A DNA stretch of 64,000 nucleotides, from positions 447,856-511,855 of the forward strand of contig NZ_JAELVM010000001.1 of the NCBI RefSeq assembly GCF_016745235.1, in the 5' to 3' direction. Both the position numbers and the translations under genes were made by a program. Origin of the DNA: Chryseobacterium endalhagicum (GTDB lineage Bacteria > Bacteroidota > Bacteroidia > Flavobacteriales > Weeksellaceae). The notes below the pieces were generated by a model. It had not been told where the DNA came from, did no database searches, and was given only the letters and a program-made list of their open reading frames with translations. Shown here in pieces: positions 32,115 to 40,781 of this stretch; within the stretch, counting starts at the first letter, position 1, and the number at the start of each line of letters is the position of its first letter.

Positions 32115-32672
32115 ATGAATACTCCCTCAAATATGCTGGCTCTAGGAACCAAAGCTCCTTTTTTTGAGCTTCCGAACCCATCAAAAACCAATGAAGTTCA
32201 GTCTCTGGATGAACTCAAAGGAGAAAAAGGAACACTGGTGATCTTCATGTGCAACCATTGCCCGTTTGTTCTTCATGTGATTGACAAGATCAACGAATTA
32301 TATGAAGACTATAATGATAAAGGAATTGAATTCATTGCGATTAACGCCAATAATGTAGAAAAATATCCGGCTGATGCTCCGGAAAAAATGATCGAATTCC
32401 AGATCGAGAGAAAATTTGATTTTCCTTATTTATATGACGAAAGCCAGGCGGTAGCAAAAGCCTACGATGCTGCATGCACGCCGGATTTTTATTTCTTTGA
32501 TGATAAATTAGACCTGATCTACAGAGGGCAGATGGATGATTCAAGACCAGGAAACAATAAAGATGTTACCGGAGAAGATTTGATCATTGCTTTTGAAAAT
32601 CTTTTATTGGGTGAACCTCAGGAAGAAATCCAGAGACCAAGCATGGGATGTAATATCAAGTGGAAGGAGTAG
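32115..32672 (+). CDS. Thioredoxin family protein (AhpC/TSA-like, CNHC motif)
   Basis: 185 aa, cytoplasmic. AhpC/TSA-type thioredoxin fold with TKAPFFELPNPS, the redox site FMCNHCPFVLHVID, a middle part IEFAINANN-like (GIEFIAINANNVEKYP) and the resolving-side region AACTPDFYFFD; ends RPSMGCNIKWK. Proteins of this form occur widely in Flavobacteriia and are thought to act on peroxides or disulfides; the partner is unknown. Start at 32115 is fixed by the promoter box at 32086-32093, which excludes the upstream ATG. No terminator of note; repeats begin soon after. Confidence 0.85.
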   Translation: MNTPSNMLALGTKAPFFELPNPSKTNEVQSLDELKGEKGTLVIFMCNHCPFVLHVIDKINELYEDYNDKGIEFIAINANNVEKYPADAPEKMIEFQIERKFDFPYLYDESQAVAKAYDAACTPDFYFFDDKLDLIYRGQMDDSRPGNNKDVTGEDLIIAFENLLLGEPQEEIQRPSMGCNIKWKE

Positions 32673-32906
32673 GATTTAAGGTTCAAAATTCAAAGTTTAA
32701 AGTTCAAGGTTTAAAGTTTAAAGTTTTTGGCTTTACCTGTTATAATACAGCTGTTCTTTTTTAGAGCAGCTTTTTTATTTTCCAGATGAATCTGCTTTAT
32801 CTGCTGAATCCGCGTGAGATAAAAAAGATAATCAGAAATAATCTCTCGCAGATTAAGCGGATCAAACAGATCTTTTATGGTATCCCAGTCTCTTTAGTAT
32901 TAGCAA

Positions 32907-33640
32907 TGTCATGCTGAGCGGAGTCGAAGCATTTGAATAGCAGTTTTAATGCATAAACACTTGGTCAATCTGTGAGCGATTTTTCAAAATAATAGATAAG
33001 CCGGTCCATAATTTTATCTCCCGCAGATTGCACGGATCCCGCGGATTCTATGAATAATGATCTGTGAAATTTGTGAGATCTGTGGGAAACAAAACACTAT
33101 GGCTTCTTACAATATATATGAAAGATGCTTCGACTCCGCTCAGCATGATAGTGGCAAGTTGAAAGTGTATTTTTTTTAAAATCCAGCTGTAATGGAGAGC
33201 GATTTTCAAAATAATAGTTAAGCGGGTCCATAATTTTATCTCCCGCAGATTTCACGGATCCCGCAGATTTGATGAATAATGATCTGTGAAATTTGTGAGA
33301 TCTGTGGGAAACAAAACACTGTAACTCCTTACAATATCTATATGAAGGATGCTTCGACTCCGCTCAGCATGACAATGGCAAGTTGAAAGTGTATTTTTTT
33401 TAAATCCAGCTGTAATGGAGAGCGATTTTTCAAAATAATAGTTAAGCAGGTCCATAATTTTATCTCCCGCAGATTGCACGGATCCCGCAGATTTTTATGA
33501 ATAATGATCTGTGAAATTTGTGAGATCAGTGGGAAACAAAACACTGTAACTCCTTACAATATCTATATGAAAGATGATTCGACTCCGCTCAGCATGACAG
33601 TGGCAGGTTGACAGTGTATTTTTTTTAAAAACCAGCTGTA
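32907..33640. repeat. 223-bp tandem repeat array, three copies
   Basis: The element GAGCGATTTTTCAAAATAAT starts at 32974, 33197 and 33420, a constant 223-bp period. Each unit carries CTCCCGCAGATT...CACGGATCCCGC, ATCTGTGAAATTTGTGAGAT and GATGCTTCGACTCCGCTCAG (33124, 33348, 33573). An inverted copy of the last string lies at about 32907. The unit boundary includes the sequence of the araC 3' end (AACCAGCTGTAAT), so copies 1-2 end in a remnant of its last codons. The rest of 32673-32906 is AT-rich with TTCAAAGTTTAAAG repeats. No gene is seen. Confidence 0.85.
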
Positions 33641-34530
33641 ATTTTCACCTCTTTTTCAACCTTCAGATCCACATTCACTTTATTGTGCGAGAAATTCTTT
33701 ATAAACTCAGAAGGTGTTTTCTCCGTATATTTTTTAAACATCCGGTTAAAATAGGTCACATTATTAAACCCGCAGCTGTAACTGCATTCTGAGATACTCA
33801 TATCCTGAGCCATCAGCAGACAGGCCTTATTGATGCGGTACCGGTTCACAAATTCTGTAAATGTAATCTGGGTCGCTTTTTTAAAGAAATTGCAGAAAGC
33901 CGGAAGCGTAAGATTGGCGAGCCTGGCGACGTCTTCAATATTGATCTCCTTGTCGTAATGATGTTCTACGTAAGTAAAAATATTCTCGAGGCGTGTTTTA
34001 TTTTTTGAGATGATGGTGTACGGCATAATTTCTTTATTCAAAAGATCATAATCCTTACATTGAGAAAGCTCGAACAGGATTTCAAGGAGCAGAAGATATC
34101 TTTTGTAGCCTTCCGATTCCAGCATGAGTTTCAACTTCGGAAGCATGGCTTTTTTGATCTTATGATGAAAATGAATTCCGTATTTTGAAAGTTCCAGCAG
34201 GTTTTTAATAGACCGGGCTTCCACTTCCTGCTGAGGAAACTGAAGGATTTCTTCCCGGAACTGCAGGACAATCTCTTCATGAGGATCGGTAGAATTTAAC
34301 CCAAAACCGGAGTGCGGAATATTAGACCCGATCAATACCAGATCACCATTTGTATAATTGCTTTTGTGATAGCCTACGTGGCGCGTTCCATTCCCGGAAA
34401 TGACACATACCAGCTCGATTTCCGGATGATAATGATATTCCCATTTGAATTCGCAGATGGGCGAATTGTTGTGCAGGGTTCGGAAGGAGCTTTTTTCACT
34501 GGGGATTATTCTTTCAAAACTAACTTTCAT
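33625..34530 (-). CDS. AraC family transcriptional regulator with cupin-type N-terminal domain
   Basis: 301 aa. N-terminal cupin-like sensor (FKWEYHYHPEIELVCVISGN, GDLVLIGSNIPHSGFG) and C-terminal AraC double helix-turn-helix (NIEDVARLANLTLPAFCNFF, then SISECSYSCGFNNVTYFNRM, FKKYTEKTPSEF). Divergent from the MFS-trehalase-TonB receptor genes with 114-123 bp between starts, so it most likely controls that locus in response to a sugar. Its stop codon lies in the last unit edge of the tandem repeat array. Confidence 0.92.
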   Translation of the reverse strand: MKVSFERIIPSEKSSFRTLHNNSPICEFKWEYHYHPEIELVCVISGNGTRHVGYHKSNYTNGDLVLIGSNIPHSGFGLNSTDPHEEIVLQFREEILQFPQQEVEARSIKNLLELSKYGIHFHHKIKKAMLPKLKLMLESEGYKRYLLLLEILFELSQCKDYDLLNKEIMPYTIISKNKTRLENIFTYVEHHYDKEINIEDVARLANLTLPAFCNFFKKATQITFTEFVNRYRINKACLLMAQDMSISECSYSCGFNNVTYFNRMFKKYTEKTPSEFIKNFSHNKVNVDLKVEKEVKITAGF

Positions 34531-34653
34531 CTCATTAATCGTATTTATTCAATAAAAATACTAATTATATTAATATAGTTCAAATATTCATTTATTGTGT
34601 TAAATTAATGTTAAGCGAAATGCTTCTATCTTAGCCGACAAGAAATGATCTCC

Positions 34654-35883
34654 ATGAAAAATTTCAACATTAAGGCTGTACTGTTTTTAAATTATTTTGT
34701 TTTCGCGATTCTTCTGAATTCCGTGGGAACAGTTATTTTACAGGTCCAGCAGAACTTCGGAATTTCAAAATCTTCGGCCAGTGTTCTTGAAGGTTTTAAA
34801 GATCTTCCGATTGCCATATGTTCATTTATCCTGGCATCATTTCTGCCAAAAATCGGGATCAAAAACTCTATGCTTGTCGCTCTTTTTCTGGTAAGCTGCA
34901 TGTGTTTTGTGATGCCTTTTTCCAATGATTTCTGGTTTTTCAAATTACTGTTTGCGATTGTAGGAATCTCTTTTGCGTTAATAAAGATTTCAGTCTTCAC
35001 TTCGATTGGGCTTGTGACGGATACGGATAAAGAACATTCCAGTTTTATGGGCTTTCTTGAAGGCTTTTTCATGATTGGTGTACTGGCAGGAAATGTACTT
35101 TTCAGTTTGTTCATCGATGATCACAATCCGAAATCAACCCAATGGCTGAATGTATATTGGGTATTGGGAGCCGTTTCTTCCTTATCATTTTTGTTTTTAT
35201 TCTTTTCAAAATTAAATGAAAGCGCAGCTAAAAGTGAGAAAACCGATTTGCTGGGCGACCTGAAAAACAGCATCAGCTTATTCAGCTATAAAAAAGTATT
35301 GTTTTTTCTGCTGTGTGCCTTCCTTTTTGTATTGGTAGAGCAGAGTTTCCAGACATGGACGCCGACTTTTTATAAAGAAATTTTAAAACTTCCTACTTCT
35401 ATGAGTATTCAGGCCGGAGCCGTTTTAGCGGGAGCTTTTGCGCTGGGAAGGTTTTTATCAGGCTTTTTCTCCAAGAAATTCAGCTGGATCTATGTAGTTT
35501 CTTTTTGTGTAATAGGTTTTGCCGCAAGTATCCTTCTGGTGCTTCCGTTAACCCACAATATTCAGATTGATGCAGGAACAGGGTGGTTCAATGCGCCGCT
35601 TGTGGTGTATTTATTTCCTTTGATGGGAGGTTTGCTGGCACCTATTTATCCAAGTATTAATTCTGTGATCCTGGCATCCATTCCAAAATATTTACACAGT
35701 GCGATGTCCGGACTGATTGTGGTTTTTTCTGCGATCGGAGGAACAATAGGTTCTATGATCACGGGTTTTGTTTTCCAGGAATTCAGCGGGCAGCAGGCTT
35801 TTTATCAATCCCTGATACCGCTTTCACTGCTGATCATTTCAGCCATTTTCATGAATAAATTAAAAATAAATCCTAAGAAATAA
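34654..35883 (+). CDS. MFS transporter, probable sugar permease
   Basis: 409 aa with about 12 membrane helices: KAVLFLNYFVFAILLNSVGT as TM1, SFILASFLPKIGIKNSMLVA, and in the C-terminal half PLVVYLFPLMGGLLAPIYPS. Major facilitator fold; the placement directly before trehalase (stop and next ATG are 2 bp apart) suggests it brings trehalose or a similar disaccharide across the inner membrane, an inference from context. The ATG at 34654 and one at 34645 are both possible. A TATCTTAG box at 34627-34634 may be the promoter. Confidence 0.85.
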   Translation: MKNFNIKAVLFLNYFVFAILLNSVGTVILQVQQNFGISKSSASVLEGFKDLPIAICSFILASFLPKIGIKNSMLVALFLVSCMCFVMPFSNDFWFFKLLFAIVGISFALIKISVFTSIGLVTDTDKEHSSFMGFLEGFFMIGVLAGNVLFSLFIDDHNPKSTQWLNVYWVLGAVSSLSFLFLFFSKLNESAAKSEKTDLLGDLKNSISLFSYKKVLFFLLCAFLFVLVEQSFQTWTPTFYKEILKLPTSMSIQAGAVLAGAFALGRFLSGFFSKKFSWIYVVSFCVIGFAASILLVLPLTHNIQIDAGTGWFNAPLVVYLFPLMGGLLAPIYPSINSVILASIPKYLHSAMSGLIVVFSAIGGTIGSMITGFVFQEFSGQQAFYQSLIPLSLLIISAIFMNKLKINPKK

Positions 35884-35885
35884 TA

Positions 35886-37364
35886 ATGAATAAACAGCTT
35901 TACATCAACGAAATCCAGGTTCTTTTTGATGACGTTCAGAGAGCCAGAATCTTTGAAGACCAAAAGATGATGACTGATGCCGTTCCTGTGTTTCCTGTTT
36001 CGGAGATCAATGCGGCGTATGAAAAAAAGAAGGGAAGTGAAGGATTTGATCTGAAGGATTTTGTATTGGCAAATTTTGATTTCCTGGGAGCGAAAATTTC
36101 TATCCACAGGGAAGAGCAGCTGCCGATTGACCAGCATATTGAAAAACTTTGGGATGAGCTGACCCGTACGGCTTATGAAGAAAAAGGAACATTGCTGAAA
36201 CTTCCTAAACCCTACATCGTGCCCGGAGGCCGTTTTAACGAGTTTTTCTACTGGGACAGCTATTTTATCATGCTTGGACTGCAGGTTTCAGGCAGAACAG
36301 AAATGATGGAAAACATTATAGAAAACTGTTCCTATTTAATTCAGAATGTAGGTTTTGTTCCGAATGCAAGCAGAACACATTTCCTGAGCCGTTCGCAGCC
36401 ACCGTATTTTTCGCTGATGCTGGATCTGCTTTTTGAAACGAACCACGACGAAAATATTTACATAAAATACCATGAGACACTGGAAAAGGAATATGCTTTC
36501 TGGATGAATGGTGAAGAATGGCTGGACAACGATTCCACCGTAAAAAGGGTAACAAAAACAAAGAACGGAGATGTTCTGAACCGTTATTATGATGCAGAAA
36601 ATGCACCGCGCCCTGAAAGCTATCTGATTGATATTGAAGACAGCGAAAACACGGGCGAAGAATTTTACAGAAACATAAGAAGCGCCTGTGAATCCGGCTG
36701 GGACTTTTCCAGCAGATGGTTTGCAGACGGAGAACATATACAGACGATAGAAACGCTGAACATTGCAGAAGTAGATCTGAACAGCCTTTTATGGCACTTG
36801 GAAAAAACTCTGGCAAAATCGTCAGCGCTTCAGAATCTGACAGAAAAAGAAAATTATTTTACTCAAAGAGCAGCAGGACGCAGACAGATGATCAACACTT
36901 ACTTTTGGGATGAAAACACTGAATGTTATAAAGATTATCATTTAAAAAAACACAAAAACACACCGTCTGAACATATTGCTGCTCTTTACCCTTTATTTTT
37001 AGGACTGGCAGACGCTCAACAGGCAGCATCTGTCGCTGAAAAGATTGCGGAAAAGTTTCTTTATCAGGGAGGTCTGGTGACTACCACGAAGAAAAGCGGC
37101 CAGCAATGGGATCTTCCGAATGCCTGGGCACCTTATCAGTGGTTAGGATTTAAAGCCATGAAAAACTACGGTTTTGATGAGCTTGCTGAAAAAATAAAAA
37201 ATAACTGGTGCGGAAATGTGGAAAGGGTATACAGCAACACCGGAAAATTAATGGAAAAATATAATGCATTAGACACTGAAACCATTGCGGGAGGCGGAGA
37301 GTATCCGAATCAGGACGGATTCGGGTGGACAAACGGGGTCTATCTCAAATTAAAACAAAACTAA
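35886..37364 (+). CDS. treF: Trehalase, glycoside hydrolase family 37
   Basis: 492 aa, no signal peptide, so cytoplasmic. Hydrolyses alpha,alpha-trehalose to two glucoses. Both family signatures are present: PGGRFNEFFYWDSYF and QWDLPNAWAPYQW, plus SRTHFLSRSQPP and the Gly-rich GGGEYPNQDGFGWTNGVYL near the C-terminus. Shorter and without the N-terminal extension of secreted TreA enzymes. Tightly spaced after the MFS gene and 20 bp before the TonB receptor gene, so one operon: outer-membrane uptake, inner-membrane transport, hydrolysis. Confidence 0.93.
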   Translation: MNKQLYINEIQVLFDDVQRARIFEDQKMMTDAVPVFPVSEINAAYEKKKGSEGFDLKDFVLANFDFLGAKISIHREEQLPIDQHIEKLWDELTRTAYEEKGTLLKLPKPYIVPGGRFNEFFYWDSYFIMLGLQVSGRTEMMENIIENCSYLIQNVGFVPNASRTHFLSRSQPPYFSLMLDLLFETNHDENIYIKYHETLEKEYAFWMNGEEWLDNDSTVKRVTKTKNGDVLNRYYDAENAPRPESYLIDIEDSENTGEEFYRNIRSACESGWDFSSRWFADGEHIQTIETLNIAEVDLNSLLWHLEKTLAKSSALQNLTEKENYFTQRAAGRRQMINTYFWDENTECYKDYHLKKHKNTPSEHIAALYPLFLGLADAQQAASVAEKIAEKFLYQGGLVTTTKKSGQQWDLPNAWAPYQWLGFKAMKNYGFDELAEKIKNNWCGNVERVYSNTGKLMEKYNALDTETIAGGGEYPNQDGFGWTNGVYLKLKQN

Positions 37365-37384
37365 CTCTATAAAAATCATATGCT

Positions 37385-39841
37385 ATGAAAAAAAGATCGA
37401 TATTTTTAATGGCTGCCACCGCTACGCTTTATTTCAACAATGCGTACGCCCAGGAAACTCCGCAGGACTCCATCAAAACATCTTCTATAGATCAGATCGT
37501 TATTACCGGGAACTCCGGCCCGAAAAAGAAAATAGAATCCAGTACGGCTATTTCCACTTTTACAGCCAAAGAAATTCAGAAACAAAACCCGATCAGTGCT
37601 GCAGCCCTTTTGCAGAGAGTTCCGGGCTTTGCTGTGGAAACTTCGGGAGGTGAAGTGGGAAATAACCTTTTTGCGAGAGGCATACCTTCTGCGGGAGCCT
37701 ACGAGTTTGTGCAGGTTCAGGAAGATGGTCTTCCGGTTTTTGAAGACGGGGCGCTTCAGTTTGCGAATGCGGATAATTTTTTCCGTGTAGATAATTCAGT
37801 GAGCCGTCTGGAAGCTTTGAGAGGAGGTTCAGGATCTATTTATGCGAATAATTCTCCCGGAGGTCTTATCAACTTTATTACTAAAGAAGGAGGTAATGAT
37901 TTCAAAGGAACAGCCAAGCTGGAAACCAGTACCTACGGCCTGATGCGTACCGATATTAACGTAGGTGGCGCATTGGTTCAGGATAAACTTTTCTTCAATG
38001 TAGGCGGTTTCTACAGAACGGATGACGGAATCAGAAAAACAGGTTTTAAAGCGAACAACGGAGGACAGATCCGAATGAATCTTAAGTATGTCTTTGATAA
38101 AGGCTATGCAAAAGTATATTACAAAAAACTGGATGACAGAAATACATTTTACCTTCCGATTCCTTTATTGCAGGACGGAAACAGTCTGAAAGAATTCCCG
38201 GGCTTTGATGCCAATTACGGAACCTACAGCTATAGAGCGATTGGCCAGTTGAGTATTCCACAGGCGGGTGGAGGATTTTTCAAAAGAGACCTTGAAAACG
38301 GAATCCATCCGAAAGTAGATGTATTAGGGGCAGAATTCAAGTATGATCTTGGAAATAATTTCAGCGTCCTGAACAAGACGAGATATACGAATATCAATAT
38401 GGAATATACAGGGATGTTCCCTGCGGGAGCTCCTAAACTGGCTTCCGACTATGCTACCGGTGCTGTAAAAGACGGTGGACTGGGGATGAGCAATTATCAG
38501 TATTCCCTGGTGAGTAACGGTGCTGTTGTAAATCCTCAGTATATACAGAAACTAGGATTCTGGGCGATTGACAAGCAGATGAATAATTTCGTGAATGATT
38601 TACAGTTCAATTATAAATTCGACAAAGGAAATGTAACGGCAGGTTTCTATAAATCCAACTGGAAGTCTCATCAATACTGGAACTGGAGCAATATTTTAAC
38701 AACAGCAACAGACAGGCCGCAGCTTTTAAATCTGGTTAATCCGTCTATGGCGCCTTCAGATACAGGATATTCCCAGACTTATAATGGCGTAAAAGATATG
38801 TCGTTCCTGATCAGGGATTCACAGATCCAGGGAAGTCTTAATGATATTTACTTAAATGCAGATTATAATATCACAGATGCATTGAGCGTTAACGGAGGAA
38901 TGCGTTACAGCCGTGATTTCTATAAAGGATACGGAGTAAACACCACAACAGCAAATCTGAATAATTCGGGGTTGAGTACTGACGGTACCCATGGATTTGA
39001 TACTACTACAGCAGATGACAATATGGCCGTATTGGGGAATAAATATACCTACTGGTATTATGACATCAGCAAAGTATCTTATACCCTGGCTGCCAACTAT
39101 AAAATCAACAGAAATAATGCGGTATACGCACGTTTCTCTCATGGTTTCAGATCTCCGAATGAAGAGGCGTATTACAATAATATGTCAGATCTGAGTGCCA
39201 TCAAAGCGGTTGATACGAATCAACTGGAAGTGGGATACAAATATTACTCACGTACTTTCGATATCGGAATTATTCCTTTCTATTCCACACTTAAGAATCT
39301 TTCGTTCACCGATGTATTCTCAGACGGAACTTCAGAAAATAAATTCGCAAACACTACGAATTTCGGGGTAGAGATTGAAGGCTATACAAGATTATTCAAT
39401 AATATTCTTGAAGTGACATTCAACGGAACCATTCAGAATCCGAAATACAAGGATTTCACAGGGAAAAATGCGGATGGAACTACTTTCGACTTTGATGGAA
39501 ATACGGTAAGAAGAATGCCTAAATTCTATTTCAATATTTCTCCTGCCGTAAATATCACGAAGGAATGGAGAGCATATGTAAGCATGAATTATTACGGAAA
39601 ACGTTTCCAGAACGAAGGAAATACGGATGATAATATTCTGCCTTCATTCACCGAAGTAGGAGCAGGAATGTCTTATCAGTTAGGAAAGATACGTTTTGCA
39701 GTGGATGGCACCAATATCTTTAACACCATTGGAATCACAGAAGGAGATCCAAGATCCCAGACTGCAGCCGGAACAAATCTCAGAATGGCAAGACCCATCA
39801 TGGGGGCGGCAGCGAGAGCTTCTATCACTTTAGATTTCTAG
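37385..39841 (+). CDS. TonB-dependent outer-membrane receptor
   Basis: 818 aa. Signal peptide ending in NAYAQ, then a TonB-box-like IDQIVITGN, plug domain (SAAALLQRVPGFAVETSGGE, LEALRGGSGSIYANNSPGG) and a C-terminal 22-strand barrel ending in aromatic ASITLDF, as required for outer-membrane insertion. No SusD partner and no N-terminal carboxypeptidase-like domain, so it is not a SusC. Last gene of the trehalase operon and probably takes up trehalose or a trehalose-containing compound; the substrate is inferred from the neighbours. A terminator follows 28 bp after the stop. Confidence 0.9.
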   Translation: MKKRSIFLMAATATLYFNNAYAQETPQDSIKTSSIDQIVITGNSGPKKKIESSTAISTFTAKEIQKQNPISAAALLQRVPGFAVETSGGEVGNNLFARGIPSAGAYEFVQVQEDGLPVFEDGALQFANADNFFRVDNSVSRLEALRGGSGSIYANNSPGGLINFITKEGGNDFKGTAKLETSTYGLMRTDINVGGALVQDKLFFNVGGFYRTDDGIRKTGFKANNGGQIRMNLKYVFDKGYAKVYYKKLDDRNTFYLPIPLLQDGNSLKEFPGFDANYGTYSYRAIGQLSIPQAGGGFFKRDLENGIHPKVDVLGAEFKYDLGNNFSVLNKTRYTNINMEYTGMFPAGAPKLASDYATGAVKDGGLGMSNYQYSLVSNGAVVNPQYIQKLGFWAIDKQMNNFVNDLQFNYKFDKGNVTAGFYKSNWKSHQYWNWSNILTTATDRPQLLNLVNPSMAPSDTGYSQTYNGVKDMSFLIRDSQIQGSLNDIYLNADYNITDALSVNGGMRYSRDFYKGYGVNTTTANLNNSGLSTDGTHGFDTTTADDNMAVLGNKYTYWYYDISKVSYTLAANYKINRNNAVYARFSHGFRSPNEEAYYNNMSDLSAIKAVDTNQLEVGYKYYSRTFDIGIIPFYSTLKNLSFTDVFSDGTSENKFANTTNFGVEIEGYTRLFNNILEVTFNGTIQNPKYKDFTGKNADGTTFDFDGNTVRRMPKFYFNISPAVNITKEWRAYVSMNYYGKRFQNEGNTDDNILPSFTEVGAGMSYQLGKIRFAVDGTNIFNTIGITEGDPRSQTAAGTNLRMARPIMGAAARASITLDF

Positions 39842-39868
39842 ACTTATATTTATTTTCTTCATAAAAAA

Positions 39869-39897
39869 AACCGTCAGGATTTGTTCTGGCGGTTTTT
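39869..39897 (+). terminator. Terminator of the trehalase operon
   Basis: AACCGTCAG (39869-39877) with CTGGCGGTT through one wobble, followed by five T, 28 bp after the receptor stop. Confidence 0.85.
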
Positions 39898-39946
39898 GAT
39901 TTTGTTGGGGTGTCAATTGTGAACTGTGAATTTTGCTTTGTAAGTG

Positions 39947-40072
39947 AATGGTGGCTTCGGGAACCTCAGCCACCGGATATTTGCCGTTTATCTAATACTT
40001 CCGGATTTACTTCAACACATATCCCGCATCCAGAAACTAACAACCAGAAACTCTCAAACTCGCACTCCGGTC
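39947..40072 (+). repeat. Intergenic repeat family 1, copy A
   Basis: Begins with the palindrome GGTGGCT...AGCCACC (39950-39974) and continues CGGATATTTGCCGTTTATC, CTTCCGGATTTAC and a C/A-rich tail with AACAACCAGAAACTC. Related copies at 43803, 45690 (inverted), 53026 and a partial one at 54213. Copy A touches the 3' end of the MBL-fold gene. Confidence 0.8.
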
Positions 40073-40710
40073 TACTTAAAAAACGGATTATACTGCTTCT
40101 CAAAACCAATCGTCGTAGGATTGCCGTGTCCTGAGAAAACCTGGGTTTCATCATCGAGAATAAATAATTTATGGGTAATACCGCTGATTAACTGTTCGTG
40201 ATTTCCTTTGTAAAGGTCGGTTCTTCCGATGCTTCCTTCAAACAGAACATCCCCCGAGATCATGAATTTCTGGGTTTCATTATGGTAAACAACACTTCCC
40301 GGAGAATGTCCCGGCACGTGGTAGATCTTAAATTTTTCTCCGTCCAGTTCAAGCTCTTCACCTTCATTAACGTATACGGTATCTGCTTTTACAGGATCTA
40401 CAGAGAACCCGAATCTCATGCCGCTGGCCTGAAGCATATCCAGAACTTCCTGATCCTCCTGATGCATGTGAACAGGAACTTTAAACGTGTCAAAAGCCCA
40501 TTGCAGACCGAGAACGTGATCGATATGAGCGTGTGTCAAAAGGATCTTCCGGATGTTCAGTCCGTTTTCAGAAATAAAGCCTTCAATAGCTTTGGTTTCC
40601 TGCTCATTCATATTTCCCGGATCTATCAGCCAGGCATTTTTATTGTCGTTGTAAAGGATATAGGTGTTTTCGCTGGCAAAATTGAATACGAAGCCTTGGA
40701 TCTGAAGCAT
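40072..40710 (-). CDS. MBL-fold metallo-hydrolase (glyoxalase II-like)
   Basis: 212 aa, cytoplasmic. Zinc-binding HxHxDH in LLTHAHIDHVLG, further ligands in HVPGHSPGSVVYH and FSGHGNPTTIG; the short length without the glyoxalase II C-terminal helix domain puts it with the YcbL-type hydrolases. Likely hydrolyses thioesters such as S-lactoylglutathione-like substrates or persulfides; no direct evidence here. Divergent from the T9SS plug gene (71 bp between starts). Confidence 0.9.
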   Translation of the reverse strand: MLQIQGFVFNFASENTYILYNDNKNAWLIDPGNMNEQETKAIEGFISENGLNIRKILLTHAHIDHVLGLQWAFDTFKVPVHMHQEDQEVLDMLQASGMRFGFSVDPVKADTVYVNEGEELELDGEKFKIYHVPGHSPGSVVYHNETQKFMISGDVLFEGSIGRTDLYKGNHEQLISGITHKLFILDDETQVFSGHGNPTTIGFEKQYNPFFK

Positions 40711-40781
40711 AACTGATATTTTTTTATTTCAAAAATACGATATTATTAAGAAAATCCCGATTTTTCGCTATCTTCGTCATA

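Noticed and set aside
33252..33544. Two minus-strand ORFs of 68-75 codons inside the tandem array
   Set aside because: They are translations of the repeat units and of the copied araC 3' end (SITAGF), with no start signal and no conservation as proteins.
32974..33640. CRISPR-like array
   Set aside because: The period is 223 bp with the whole unit repeated; there are no short repeats with unique spacers and no cas genes.
36336..36816. Long minus-strand ORFs (133 and 166 codons) inside the trehalase gene
   Set aside because: Antisense frames of a strongly conserved GH37 gene, no recognisable protein features.
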